Of a stretch of DNA of 8,365 nt, positions 1-6,194 are shown piece after piece. The stretch's first letter is position 1. Each line of letters opens with the position of its first letter. The position numbers and the translations under genes are program-made. A model generated the notes under the pieces. That model was not told the DNA's origin and searched no databases. It saw only the letters and a list, made by a program, of their open reading frames with translations. Source of the stretch: Candidatus Limivicinus faecipullorum (GTDB lineage: Bacteria; Bacillota; Clostridia; Oscillospirales; Oscillospiraceae). Where the stretch lies: NCBI GenBank assembly GCA_018711755.1, contig DVHY01000171.1:1-8365 (forward strand), in the 5' to 3' direction.

Positions 1-8
1 GTTTTCAT
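1..8 (-). CDS. Start of a divergent gene (first two codons only)
   Basis: Reading leftward, an ATG lies at 8-6, followed by AAA and the first two bases of a third codon at the window edge. It is preceded by AAAGGA (23-18) with a 9-base gap, which is a plausible Bacillota ribosome binding site. An in-frame upstream ATG at 26-24 has no comparable site, so the start at 8 is preferred. A near-consensus leftward promoter at 107-79 supports a real transcript here. The product cannot be identified because only Met-Lys is visible. Confidence 0.4.
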
Positions 9-31
9 GGCGCTTGTTCCTTTCATGGATG

Positions 32-47
32 TTTGCCCGCAGGCAAA
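32..47 (-). other. Small hairpin in the leader of the divergent gene
   Basis: TTTGCC (32-37) and GGCAAA (42-47) are perfect inverted repeats around a 4-base loop. The hairpin lies in the predicted 5' leader of the leftward transcript, about 8 bases upstream of the AAAGGA ribosome binding site. It could affect translation or mRNA stability. There is no T-tract on either strand, so it is not a terminator. Its function is unknown. Confidence 0.3.
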
Positions 48-78
48 TTGAAATGGATAAAGATATGGTTCTTTATAA

Positions 79-107
79 ATCATAGTATAAGAGACTGGCC
101 CTGTCAA
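79..107 (-). promoter_or_regulatory. Leftward sigma-A promoter
   Basis: On the minus strand, TTGACA (107-102, perfect -35) is followed after exactly 17 bases by TATGAT (84-79, one mismatch to TATAAT). Transcription would begin near position 72, giving a leader of about 64 nucleotides before the ATG at 8. It points away from the rnf operon, so the two transcripts are divergent, with start sites about 170 bases apart. Confidence 0.65.
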
Positions 108-209
108 CGTATAATTGACCAAAGCCGGAGGCCATCGGGGCCCTGGAAAAAGGAAAATATGTTGAATCCTACGAAAAATTTTCTTAGATAAAATAATACA
201 AAAAATGCA

Positions 210-238
210 TTGACACAGGCGTTGAACCTTGGTAATAT
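210..238 (+). promoter_or_regulatory. Main sigma-A promoter of the rnf/lipoprotein operon
   Basis: TTGACA (210-215, perfect -35) is followed by a 17-base spacer and TAATAT (233-238) as the -10. The upstream flank, about 155-209, is AT-rich and may act as an UP element. Transcription would start near 245, leaving a leader of about 157 nucleotides before the lipoprotein ATG at 402. No other comparable promoter was seen before the terminator at 8286, so this probably drives all nine genes. The near-consensus match suggests strong expression. Confidence 0.7.
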
Positions 239-292
239 ACAATCATAGGTGCGGTTATTTATTTAACATAGCCTATGACAGGCCGATTTTCG

Positions 293-323
293 CCGGGGCG
301 GGCCTGACCGCTGACGCCCCCGG
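293..323 (+). other. GC-rich stem-loop in the operon leader
   Basis: CCGGGGCG (293-300) pairs with CGCCCCCGG (315-323), with one bulged C and a 14-base loop. It lies between the predicted transcription start (about 245) and the lipoprotein gene. There is no U-tract after it, so it is not an intrinsic terminator. It may stabilise the leader or be part of a regulatory structure. The surrounding 281-340 region is GC-rich and could fold in other ways. Confidence 0.3.
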
Positions 324-401
324 ACAGAGCGCGGCCGCCGGAAAAGATATATGCAGCATGCGCTGTGTATAAAAGAATTTGAAATGAGAAAGGGAAGAAC
401 A

Positions 402-1496
402 ATGAAAAAGATTATCAGTCTGATTCTCCTGCTGTGCATGGTATTTGCACTTGTCGCCTGCGGCAGCGCCGAGACTCCCGCTGAGGATGCCGCTACCGAG
501 GCTCCCGCTGAGGACGCCGCTACCGAGGCTCCCGCTGAGGACGCCGAGGCTCCCGCCGAGGATGCCGGCGCTGAGGCCACTTACACCCTGGGCATGGGCG
601 TTGTCTCCAACTTCGACAGCTCCGCTGCCGGCAATGCTCAGATTGATACCACCTTCGCCGCCATCGTTACCGACGCCGACGGCAAGATCGTCTCCTGCCG
701 CCTGGATGTGGCCCAGAACAAGATGAACGTGGCCGACGGCCTTGTCACCACCGGCAACGAGTACCCCACCAAGATGGAGAAGGGCACCGACTACGGCATG
801 GCTCCTGTCAGCTCCATTGGCGCTGAGTGGGACGCCCAGGCCAAGGCCTTTGAGGAGTTTGTAGTTGGCAAGACCGTTGACGAGGTCGTGGCTCTGGAGA
901 CCCAGGAGAGCAATGGCCACCAGGTCGCCGTTGACGAGACCCTGTTCGCCGGCTGCACCATGGACATCGTTGACTTCAAGGCTGCTGTTGAGAAGGCCGG
1001 TTCCGACGCTTGGGCCGTCACTTTCACCACTGCCGATGCCTTCACTCTGGGTGTCGCTGCAATCACCGATGATGCCGACTCCACCGCTCCCACCGCTGAT
1101 GCTGACGGCGTTGTAAAGATGTACACCGAGTTCGGCGCTGCCGTTGTGGGTGCTGACGGCACCATCCTGGCCGCCCTCAACGACGCCATCCAGCCCAACA
1201 TCACCGTGGATCCCGCCGGCGAGATCGTCTCCACCGAGTACAAGGGAACCAAGCGTGAGCTGGGCGCCGACTACGGCATGGCTCCTGTCAGCGCAATAGG
1301 CGCTGAGTGGGATGCTCAGTCCGCCGCTTTCTCCCAGTTCGTGGTTGGCAAGACCGCCGATGAGGTTGCTGCTCTGGAGACTCAGGAGAGCAATGGCCAC
1401 AATGTGACTGTTGACGAGACCCTGTACGCTTCCTGCTCCATGGATATCACCGGCATGATGGCCGTCATTTCCACCGCTGCAAACTACGCCCGCTAA
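402..1496 (+). CDS. Lipoprotein with two tandem FMN_bind-like domains
   Basis: The 364-residue precursor starts at the ATG at 402, which follows an AAAGGGA-type ribosome binding site (391-396) and opens with a classic lipoprotein signal. Two upstream in-frame ATGs (351, 384) would put extra residues before that signal and are unlikely. The lipobox is L-V-A-C with Cys20 as the lipidation site. Residues 24-58 form an Ala/Pro/Glu/Asp-rich repeat linker. Two homologous domains follow (about 60-203 and 213-364), with segments such as DYGMAPVS and GAEWDAQ identical at an offset of exactly 160 codons. Each ends in a motif aligned with the FMN_bind attachment site: AGCTMD (Thr186) and ASCSMD (Ser346), where Cys replaces the usual Ala. 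The layout resembles the PplA surface lipoprotein of flavin-based extracellular electron transfer, and the next gene is a flavin transferase. Covalent FMN is inferred, not shown. Codon use is more biased than downstream, suggesting high expression. Confidence 0.75.
   Translation: MKKIISLILLLCMVFALVACGSAETPAEDAATEAPAEDAATEAPAEDAEAPAEDAGAEATYTLGMGVVSNFDSSAAGNAQIDTTFAAIVTDADGKIVSCRLDVAQNKMNVADGLVTTGNEYPTKMEKGTDYGMAPVSSIGAEWDAQAKAFEEFVVGKTVDEVVALETQESNGHQVAVDETLFAGCTMDIVDFKAAVEKAGSDAWAVTFTTADAFTLGVAAITDDADSTAPTADADGVVKMYTEFGAAVVGADGTILAALNDAIQPNITVDPAGEIVSTEYKGTKRELGADYGMAPVSAIGAEWDAQSAAFSQFVVGKTADEVAALETQESNGHNVTVDETLYASCSMDITGMMAVISTAANYAR
474..575 (+). repeat. Tandem 27-base repeats encoding the A/P/E/D linker
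   Basis: Four direct repeat units encode variants of APAEDAATE: 474-500, 501-527, a shortened 21-base unit at 528-548, and a diverged unit at 549-575. Units 1 and 2 differ at only a few bases. The encoded acidic, proline- and alanine-rich stretch follows the lipid-anchored Cys20 and probably acts as a flexible tether across the cell wall. Copy number could vary between strains by slippage. Confidence 0.8.
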
Positions 1497-1551
1497 GTTC
1501 TGAGCGCGGAACAAATCAGAGAACAATTTAAAATTTCAGCTGTAAAAACAT

Positions 1552-1556
1552 AGGAG
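1552..1556 (+). promoter_or_regulatory. Ribosome binding site that decides the apbE start
   Basis: AGGAG at 1552-1556 directly abuts the ATG at 1557, leaving no spacer, so that ATG cannot be used efficiently. The in-frame TTG at 1566 lies 9 bases downstream of AGGAG, a workable spacing, and gives a compact signal peptide beginning MKRTGW. The TTG is therefore the preferred start. Confidence 0.6.
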
Positions 1557-1565
1557 ATGAAAACA

Positions 1566-2621
1566 TTGAAGAGAACAGGCTGGGTGCTTTGCGCTGCCCT
1601 ATTTGCAGCCCTGCTGCTGGCGGGCTGCGCCGGGAAGAAGACAAACATCGAGCCTCAGGGTAAAGCATACTTTACCTACTTCGATACAGTCTCCTATGTG
1701 TACAGCTACGCAGGAGATTCGGCAGAACGCTTTGAGGAACGTTCTGCCGAAGTTTCTAATATTCTGGGAGAATATCACAAGCTCTTTGATATTTACCACG
1801 AGTACTCCGGGGTGAACAATCTTTGCACCCTGAACAAACAGGCGGGGGGAGAGCCCCTGACTGTGGATGAAAAGCTTGTGGAATTTCTGCTGTATGCCCG
1901 GGACCTATATGAACTTACAGACGGAGAGATGAACATCATGATGGGATCAGTTCTCCGCCTGTGGCACGACTGCCGGGAGGCAGCCGGTGAGGACCCGAAT
2001 AACGCGGCCATCCCCAGTGAAGAGGAACTGGCGGAGGCGGCGCAGCACATGGACTTTTCCGCTCTTGAGATAGATGAGGAGAACATGACGGTGCGTATCA
2101 CCGACCCGGAGGCATCCATAGATGTGGGGGCCCTGGGCAAAGGTTACGCCACCCAGCGGGCAGCGGACTTCCTGAGGGAGGACGGCGCCCAGGGGTATGT
2201 GCTGAACGTAGGGGGCAACATCCGCATTATCGGCACCAAGCCCGACGGAAGCGGCTGGGTCACGGCTATCCGGGACCCGGAGGGCAGCCAGGAGGAATAT
2301 GCTCTGGACCTGCTCCTTCAGGATACGGCCTGCGTCACATCAGGAATTTATGAGCGATATTTCGTGGTGGACGGGCAGCGTTACCACCACATAATAGATA
2401 AGGATACATTGTACCCGGCGGATTACTTCGCCTCACTCACCGTGCTCACCCAGGACAGCGGACTGGCCGACGCTCTGTCTACGGCCCTGTTCTGCATGTC
2501 CAAGGAGGATGGGGAAGAGCTGATATCCGGCCTGGGTGGAGTGGAAGTGGTCTGGATATATAAGGACGGACGGATAGAATACACCGAGGGTGTAAGAGAT
2601 TTGATAGTGGAAAAAAGTTGA
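1566..2621 (+). CDS. apbE: FAD:protein FMN transferase (ApbE family), lipoprotein
   Basis: ApbE transfers FMN from FAD onto Thr or Ser of target proteins outside the cytoplasm. In Rnf/Nqr systems the targets are RnfG/NqrC and RnfD/NqrB. The predicted product is 351 residues from the TTG start, near the family norm. It has a lipoprotein signal with lipobox L-A-G-C (Cys21), so it would be anchored on the outer membrane face. ApbE hallmarks follow in order: GALGKGYA (188-195), LNVGGN (213-218), VTSGIYERYF (257-266), HHIIDKDTLYP (274-284), and the Mg-binding region ADALSTALF (301-309). About 70 bases separate it from the lipoprotein gene with no terminator between, and its stop is 20 bases before rnfC. 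The flanking genes supply its likely substrates: the upstream lipoprotein, RnfD and RnfG. The TTG start is inferred from ribosome binding site spacing; the ATG at 1557 is the alternative. Confidence 0.93.
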   Translation: MKRTGWVLCAALFAALLLAGCAGKKTNIEPQGKAYFTYFDTVSYVYSYAGDSAERFEERSAEVSNILGEYHKLFDIYHEYSGVNNLCTLNKQAGGEPLTVDEKLVEFLLYARDLYELTDGEMNIMMGSVLRLWHDCREAAGEDPNNAAIPSEEELAEAAQHMDFSALEIDEENMTVRITDPEASIDVGALGKGYATQRAADFLREDGAQGYVLNVGGNIRIIGTKPDGSGWVTAIRDPEGSQEEYALDLLLQDTACVTSGIYERYFVVDGQRYHHIIDKDTLYPADYFASLTVLTQDSGLADALSTALFCMSKEDGEELISGLGGVEVVWIYKDGRIEYTEGVRDLIVEKS

Positions 2622-2641
2622 GAAGAGGAGGTAGATGTGCA

Positions 2642-3985
2642 ATGAGCTTTAAAAAGAGCATTTCATCCCTGAAATTACCCCATCACAAGAACACTGCGGC
2701 CATGGCCGCAGTGAAGATAGCGCCTCCTGAAGAGGTGCTGCTGCCTATGAACATGCACTCCGGCCACGACGCGGAACCTGTTGTCGCCGTGGGCGAGCAT
2801 GTGCTCATCGGACAGCTGGTAGCCCGGGAGGAGGGCAGAAACTCTGCGCCGGTATACGCCAGCATCTCCGGCCAGGTGGCCGCCATTGAGGACTATACCA
2901 ATGAGACCGGCCGCAAGACCAAGGCCATCCGCATAGTCTCCGACGGCAAGATGGAGGTATCCCCAGAGGTCAAGCCCCCGGAGATCCACGATTTGGACAG
3001 CTTCCTGGCCGCAGTGAGAGACAGCGGCATAGTGGGCCTGGGCGGCGCAGCCTTCCCCCTGTGGGCGAAGCTGGACGCCATACGCCGGGGCCCCATCAAG
3101 ACGGTGCTTATAAACGGCGCGGAGTGCGAGCCCTTCATAACCAGTGACCACCGCACCATGGTGGAGCACAGCGACCTTATCGTAAAGGGCGTGGAGCTGC
3201 TGAAGGAGTATCTCCACAGCGAGAAATTCATCCTGGGCATCGAGAACAACAAGCCCGACGCCATAGCCGAGATGGAGAGAGTCTTTGCCGGGGACAGCGC
3301 CGTGGAGGTCAAGGCCCTCACCAGCGTGTACCCCCAGGGCGCAAAGCAGGTGCTGCTGTATAACGCCGCAGGCCTTGTGGTAGGCGAGGGCCAGCGCCTG
3401 GCCTCTCTGGGCTATATCATCATCAACGTCACCTCCCTGGCCAAGATGGCCGAGTATATCCAGACCGGCATGCCTCTGGTGGAGCGCTGCATCACCGTGG
3501 ACGGCTCCGCCGTGAAGGAACCCAAGAACCTTCTGGTGCCTGTGGGCACCCGGATAAGCTGCCTGATAGAGAATGCCGGCGGCTTCTCCTGCGAGCCCGG
3601 CAAGATACTTTTCGGCGGCCCCATGATGGGCCATGCCGCCTATTCCGTGGACCAGCCGGTGGTGAAGGCCACCAACGCCATCCTAGCCTTCAACAAGGCC
3701 GATTCCGCCGCCCTGGAGCCCAGCGCCTGCATCCACTGCGGCCGCTGCGTGGAGAACTGCCCCCTGGGCCTCAACCCCACCGCCTATGCCAAGGCTCTGG
3801 ATATCGACGACGAGGCGGAGCGCTTTGCCGTTTTGGAGAAGGAGAAGGTCTCCATGTGCATGGAGTGCGGCTCCTGCTCCTATGTCTGCCCGGCCCGCCG
3901 CCCCCTGGTGCAGAACAACCAGAAGGCCAAGGGCTTTGTGAGAGCTTACAAGGCTCAGCTTAAAGAGAAAGAAGGAGGAAAGTAA
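2642..3985 (+). CDS. rnfC: Electron transport complex subunit RnfC
   Basis: RnfC is the peripheral cytoplasmic subunit that binds NAD(H) and FMN and passes electrons through two 4Fe-4S clusters to the membrane part of the complex. The ATG at 2642 follows GAGGAGG (2625-2631) with a 10-base gap; an upstream TTG at 2618 would read through that site. The 447-residue product has a biotinyl-like sandwich N-terminus, the glycine-rich GLGGAAFP (132-139) and NGAECEPF (158-165) of the Nqo1/RnfC flavin and NADH fold, and two intact CxxCxxCxxxCP motifs (Cys363/366/369/373 and Cys406/409/412/416). The usual N-terminal GGVHP motif is replaced by LPHHKNTA, a divergent form. No transmembrane segment is apparent. 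All NADH-side residues I can recognise are intact, so this module looks functional. Confidence 0.95.
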   Translation: MSFKKSISSLKLPHHKNTAAMAAVKIAPPEEVLLPMNMHSGHDAEPVVAVGEHVLIGQLVAREEGRNSAPVYASISGQVAAIEDYTNETGRKTKAIRIVSDGKMEVSPEVKPPEIHDLDSFLAAVRDSGIVGLGGAAFPLWAKLDAIRRGPIKTVLINGAECEPFITSDHRTMVEHSDLIVKGVELLKEYLHSEKFILGIENNKPDAIAEMERVFAGDSAVEVKALTSVYPQGAKQVLLYNAAGLVVGEGQRLASLGYIIINVTSLAKMAEYIQTGMPLVERCITVDGSAVKEPKNLLVPVGTRISCLIENAGGFSCEPGKILFGGPMMGHAAYSVDQPVVKATNAILAFNKADSAALEPSACIHCGRCVENCPLGLNPTAYAKALDIDDEAERFAVLEKEKVSMCMECGSCSYVCPARRPLVQNNQKAKGFVRAYKAQLKEKEGGK

Positions 3986-3986
3986 T

Positions 3987-4922
3987 ATGGAAAGCAGTCT
4001 CATACTTTCATCCGCTCCTCATATCCATACCAAGGACACCAGCCGGCGGATAATGCTGGATGTGATAATCGCCCTGCTGCCCGCCGTTGTGGCCTCCGTG
4101 GTCATCTTCGGCGTCAAGGCCCTGGGCATCATCGCCGCCTGCGTCATAGCGGCAGTGGTAAGCGAGGCCGTATTTGACCTGATAGTGGGCAAGAAGCAGA
4201 CCGTGGGCGATTTGAGCGCCGTGGTCACCGGCTTGCTGCTGGCCCTGAACCTGAGCACCAACGTGGCCATATGGCAGTGCGTGGTGGGCTCGGTGTTTGC
4301 CATCGTTGTGGTCAAGTGCCTCTTCGGCGGCCTGGGCAAGAACTTTGCAAACCCCGCCATCACCGGCCGTGTGTTCATGCTGCTGGCCTTCTCCTCCGTG
4401 GCGGGAGGCGCAAACCCCGTCATCGTGGAGCTCACCACCACCGCAACGCCCCTGGAGCTGATAGCCCAGCAGGCCGAAAACGCCCCCACCCTCATGGAGC
4501 TGTTTCTGGGTCTCCATGGCGGCGCCATCGGCGAGACCTGCTGCCTGGCCCTGCTCATCGGCTTTGCCTACCTGCTTGTAAGAAAAGTGATAAAGTGGCA
4601 CGTGCCGGTGATATTCATCGCCACCGTGTTCGTCTGCTACCTGATAGCCACCGGAGACTTTACATATGCTCTGTCGGAGATACTGGCGGGCGGCCTGTTC
4701 ATAGGCGCCATCTTCATGGCCACCGACTATGTCACCTCCCCCATCACCCTGAAGGGCAAGATGGTGTTTGCCCTGGGCTGCGGCCTGGTGACCTTTGTCA
4801 TCCGCTACTTCTGCGCCTACCCCGAGGGCGTGTCCTTCTCCATCCTGGCTATGAACATCCTCACTCCTTATATTGAGAAGTGGACTGCAAATACACCTTT
4901 GGGAGGTTCTAAAAATGGCTAA
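3987..4922 (+). CDS. rnfD: Electron transport complex subunit RnfD
   Basis: RnfD (NqrB family) is a multi-span membrane subunit carrying a covalent FMN and helping couple electron flow to ion transport. The 311-residue product has about 8-10 hydrophobic segments. Family motifs seen are HIHTKDTSRRIM near the start, LSAVVTGLLLAL (76-87), GGLGKNFANPAITGRVF (114-130), ATDYVTSP (245-252) and EGVSFSILAMN (280-290). The flavin site region reads TTTATPL (150-156), so Thr154 is the likely FMN attachment residue; the usual Ser-Gly-Ala-Thr is relaxed to Thr-Thr-Ala-Thr. It starts one base after rnfC, with AGGAGG (3973-3978) at 8-base spacing, and its end overlaps rnfG by 8 bases. Confidence 0.95.
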   Translation: MESSLILSSAPHIHTKDTSRRIMLDVIIALLPAVVASVVIFGVKALGIIAACVIAAVVSEAVFDLIVGKKQTVGDLSAVVTGLLLALNLSTNVAIWQCVVGSVFAIVVVKCLFGGLGKNFANPAITGRVFMLLAFSSVAGGANPVIVELTTTATPLELIAQQAENAPTLMELFLGLHGGAIGETCCLALLIGFAYLLVRKVIKWHVPVIFIATVFVCYLIATGDFTYALSEILAGGLFIGAIFMATDYVTSPITLKGKMVFALGCGLVTFVIRYFCAYPEGVSFSILAMNILTPYIEKWTANTPLGGSKNG

Positions 4923-6180
4923 AAAAGAATTTTCCAAATCCATAGTTCTGCTGCTGGTCCTGTTCATAGTGGCAGCTCTGGCCCTGACCGGCATAAATAC
5001 CGTCACCGCCCCCATCATAGAGGCCAACGGGGCCTCCGCCCAGTTCGAGCCCCTCTTCGCCGTCATGCCTGAGGCGGAGAACTTTGAAGTCCTCTACGAC
5101 GTGAACGACGCGGCCTCCACCGCTCTGGTAGACGTGCCTGCCACGGTCCAGGGGGTATACAGCGAGACCTCCGGCCTGGGATATGCTGTGACCCTCTCCA
5201 CCAGCGAGGGCTACACCAAGGAGCCCATAACCATGACCCTGGCCATAGACGCCGAGGGTAAGATCTCCGCTCTGGAAGTCACCTCCTATCCTGAGACCAA
5301 GGACGTGGGGGCCGATTACCCTCTGACTTATGTGGGCCAGGACTCCGCACTGGGCGGCGTCAGCCTGGTGGCGGGAGTGACCTTCAGCTCCTCTGCCATT
5401 AAGAATGCCGTTACCGACGGCTTCAACGTTTTGATAAATAACGGCCTTGTGGGCGCCGGACAGAAGAGCGACGACCAGGTGCTCCTGGAGCTGCTGCCTC
5501 AGGTCTACTCAGGTATCGCCAACAGCGGCGCTATCCTTCAGTATGAGGAGGCCGAGGTGGATTCCGGCTCTATTGTGAAGGCCCTGAAAGCTCTCAACGG
5601 CACCGGCTATGCCTTCATACTAAATGACGGTTCTGCCAACTATCTGGGTGTCTGCACTCTGGCCGGCGGCGCAAAGATAGTTGACCTGGAGGGCAGCGAG
5701 GTTGACAACTCCGCCATGCTGGAGGAGATAAAGGCCTACACCGCCGAAAACGCCGAGTCCCAGGCCGAGCAGGAGATAGCCAAGCTCCAGCGCATCACCT
5801 CCGAGACCGCCGAGGTAAGCGCCCTGTCTGTGGATATCTGCAACAGCATCAGCGGTGTGTACTCCATAGTGGACGGCGGCGTACAGTACTATGGCTTTGT
5901 CAGTCGCAGCTACGGCTACAACAATATGACCATGCCCATCTACTTCGTGCTGGATGAAAACGGCGCCATAGTAAAGATGACCTGTGACGAGCTGATACTC
6001 TACGCTGAGTACTTCACCACCTATACTCTGGACGAGCCCAGCTACAAGGAAGGCTTTGTGGGCCTGACTACCGACAGCTACACCGGTGAGCAGGCTTTCA
6101 TCTCCGGCGCCACCATGAGCAGTGACGCTGTTGACATTGCCACCAAAGATGCCTTTGCCGCCTTTGCGGCCATATCCTAA
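4915..6180 (+). CDS. rnfG: Enlarged RnfG with duplicated FMN-binding domain
   Basis: RnfG is a single-span protein whose extracytoplasmic FMN_bind domain carries a covalent FMN. Most RnfG proteins are about 180-210 residues; this one is 421. The ATG at 4915 follows GGGAGG (4901-4906) with 8-base spacing. Residues 9-31 form the membrane anchor. The first FMN_bind domain (about 75-180) ends in AGVTFSS (153-159, candidate Thr156). The second (about 310-420) ends in canonical SGATMSS (397-403, candidate Thr400). Between them, about 218-262 looks like a third, partial copy (GTGYAFILNDG), followed by an Ala/Glu-rich, possibly helical linker (about 265-300). The frame is open throughout and matches RnfG at both ends, so this looks like internal duplication, not a frameshift or two merged genes. 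The position between rnfD and rnfE confirms identity. Confidence 0.88.
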   Translation: MAKKEFSKSIVLLLVLFIVAALALTGINTVTAPIIEANGASAQFEPLFAVMPEAENFEVLYDVNDAASTALVDVPATVQGVYSETSGLGYAVTLSTSEGYTKEPITMTLAIDAEGKISALEVTSYPETKDVGADYPLTYVGQDSALGGVSLVAGVTFSSSAIKNAVTDGFNVLINNGLVGAGQKSDDQVLLELLPQVYSGIANSGAILQYEEAEVDSGSIVKALKALNGTGYAFILNDGSANYLGVCTLAGGAKIVDLEGSEVDNSAMLEEIKAYTAENAESQAEQEIAKLQRITSETAEVSALSVDICNSISGVYSIVDGGVQYYGFVSRSYGYNNMTMPIYFVLDENGAIVKMTCDELILYAEYFTTYTLDEPSYKEGFVGLTTDSYTGEQAFISGATMSSDAVDIATKDAFAAFAAIS

Positions 6181-6194
6181 AGGAGGGGAAAAGG

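Larger units (their letters stand above)
9..401. other. Divergent intergenic regulatory region
   Basis: This 393-base stretch separates the leftward gene start from the lipoprotein gene. It holds two outward-facing sigma-A type promoters, a short hairpin in the leftward leader (32-47), an AT-rich tract (about 155-210) just before the rightward promoter, and a roughly 160-base GC-rich leader. I found no clear Rex-type palindrome, no recognisable riboswitch and no tRNA. A 22-codon open stretch ending at 187 looks protein-like but is too short to call. Confidence 0.6.

Noticed and set aside
119..187. Protein-like open stretch of 22 codons ending in TAG (A-I-G-A-L-E-K-G-K-Y...), possible tail of a decayed gene
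   Set aside because: It is bounded by an in-frame TGA at 116-118, has no start codon or ribosome binding site, and is too short to separate from chance without a database search.
273..1526. Long minus-strand open frame of 417 codons opposite the lipoprotein gene
   Set aside because: It mirrors the GC-rich codon pattern of the + strand gene, has a low-complexity Gly/Val/Ser/Ala composition, and lacks a ribosome binding site. The + strand has signal peptide, lipobox and domain duplication.
1497..1551. Possible terminator or second promoter between the lipoprotein gene and apbE
   Set aside because: Only a weak 4-bp stem (GTTC/GAAC) with no T-tract, and no -35/-10 pair with proper spacing. Read-through into apbE is more likely.
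4271..4876. Overlapping + strand frame inside rnfD
   Set aside because: Arg/His/Pro-rich shadow with no ribosome binding site; the frame belongs to rnfD.
4008..5066. Long minus-strand open frame opposite rnfD
   Set aside because: It is rich in His, Gly and Gln with no recognisable family, and is explained as the shadow of rnfD, whose motifs are unmistakable.
4915..6180. RnfG length caused by a frameshift or by two adjacent genes fused through sequencing error
   Set aside because: The frame is open with consistent codon use throughout, and the C-terminal domain lacks its own membrane anchor, ribosome binding site and start. Internal duplication explains it better.
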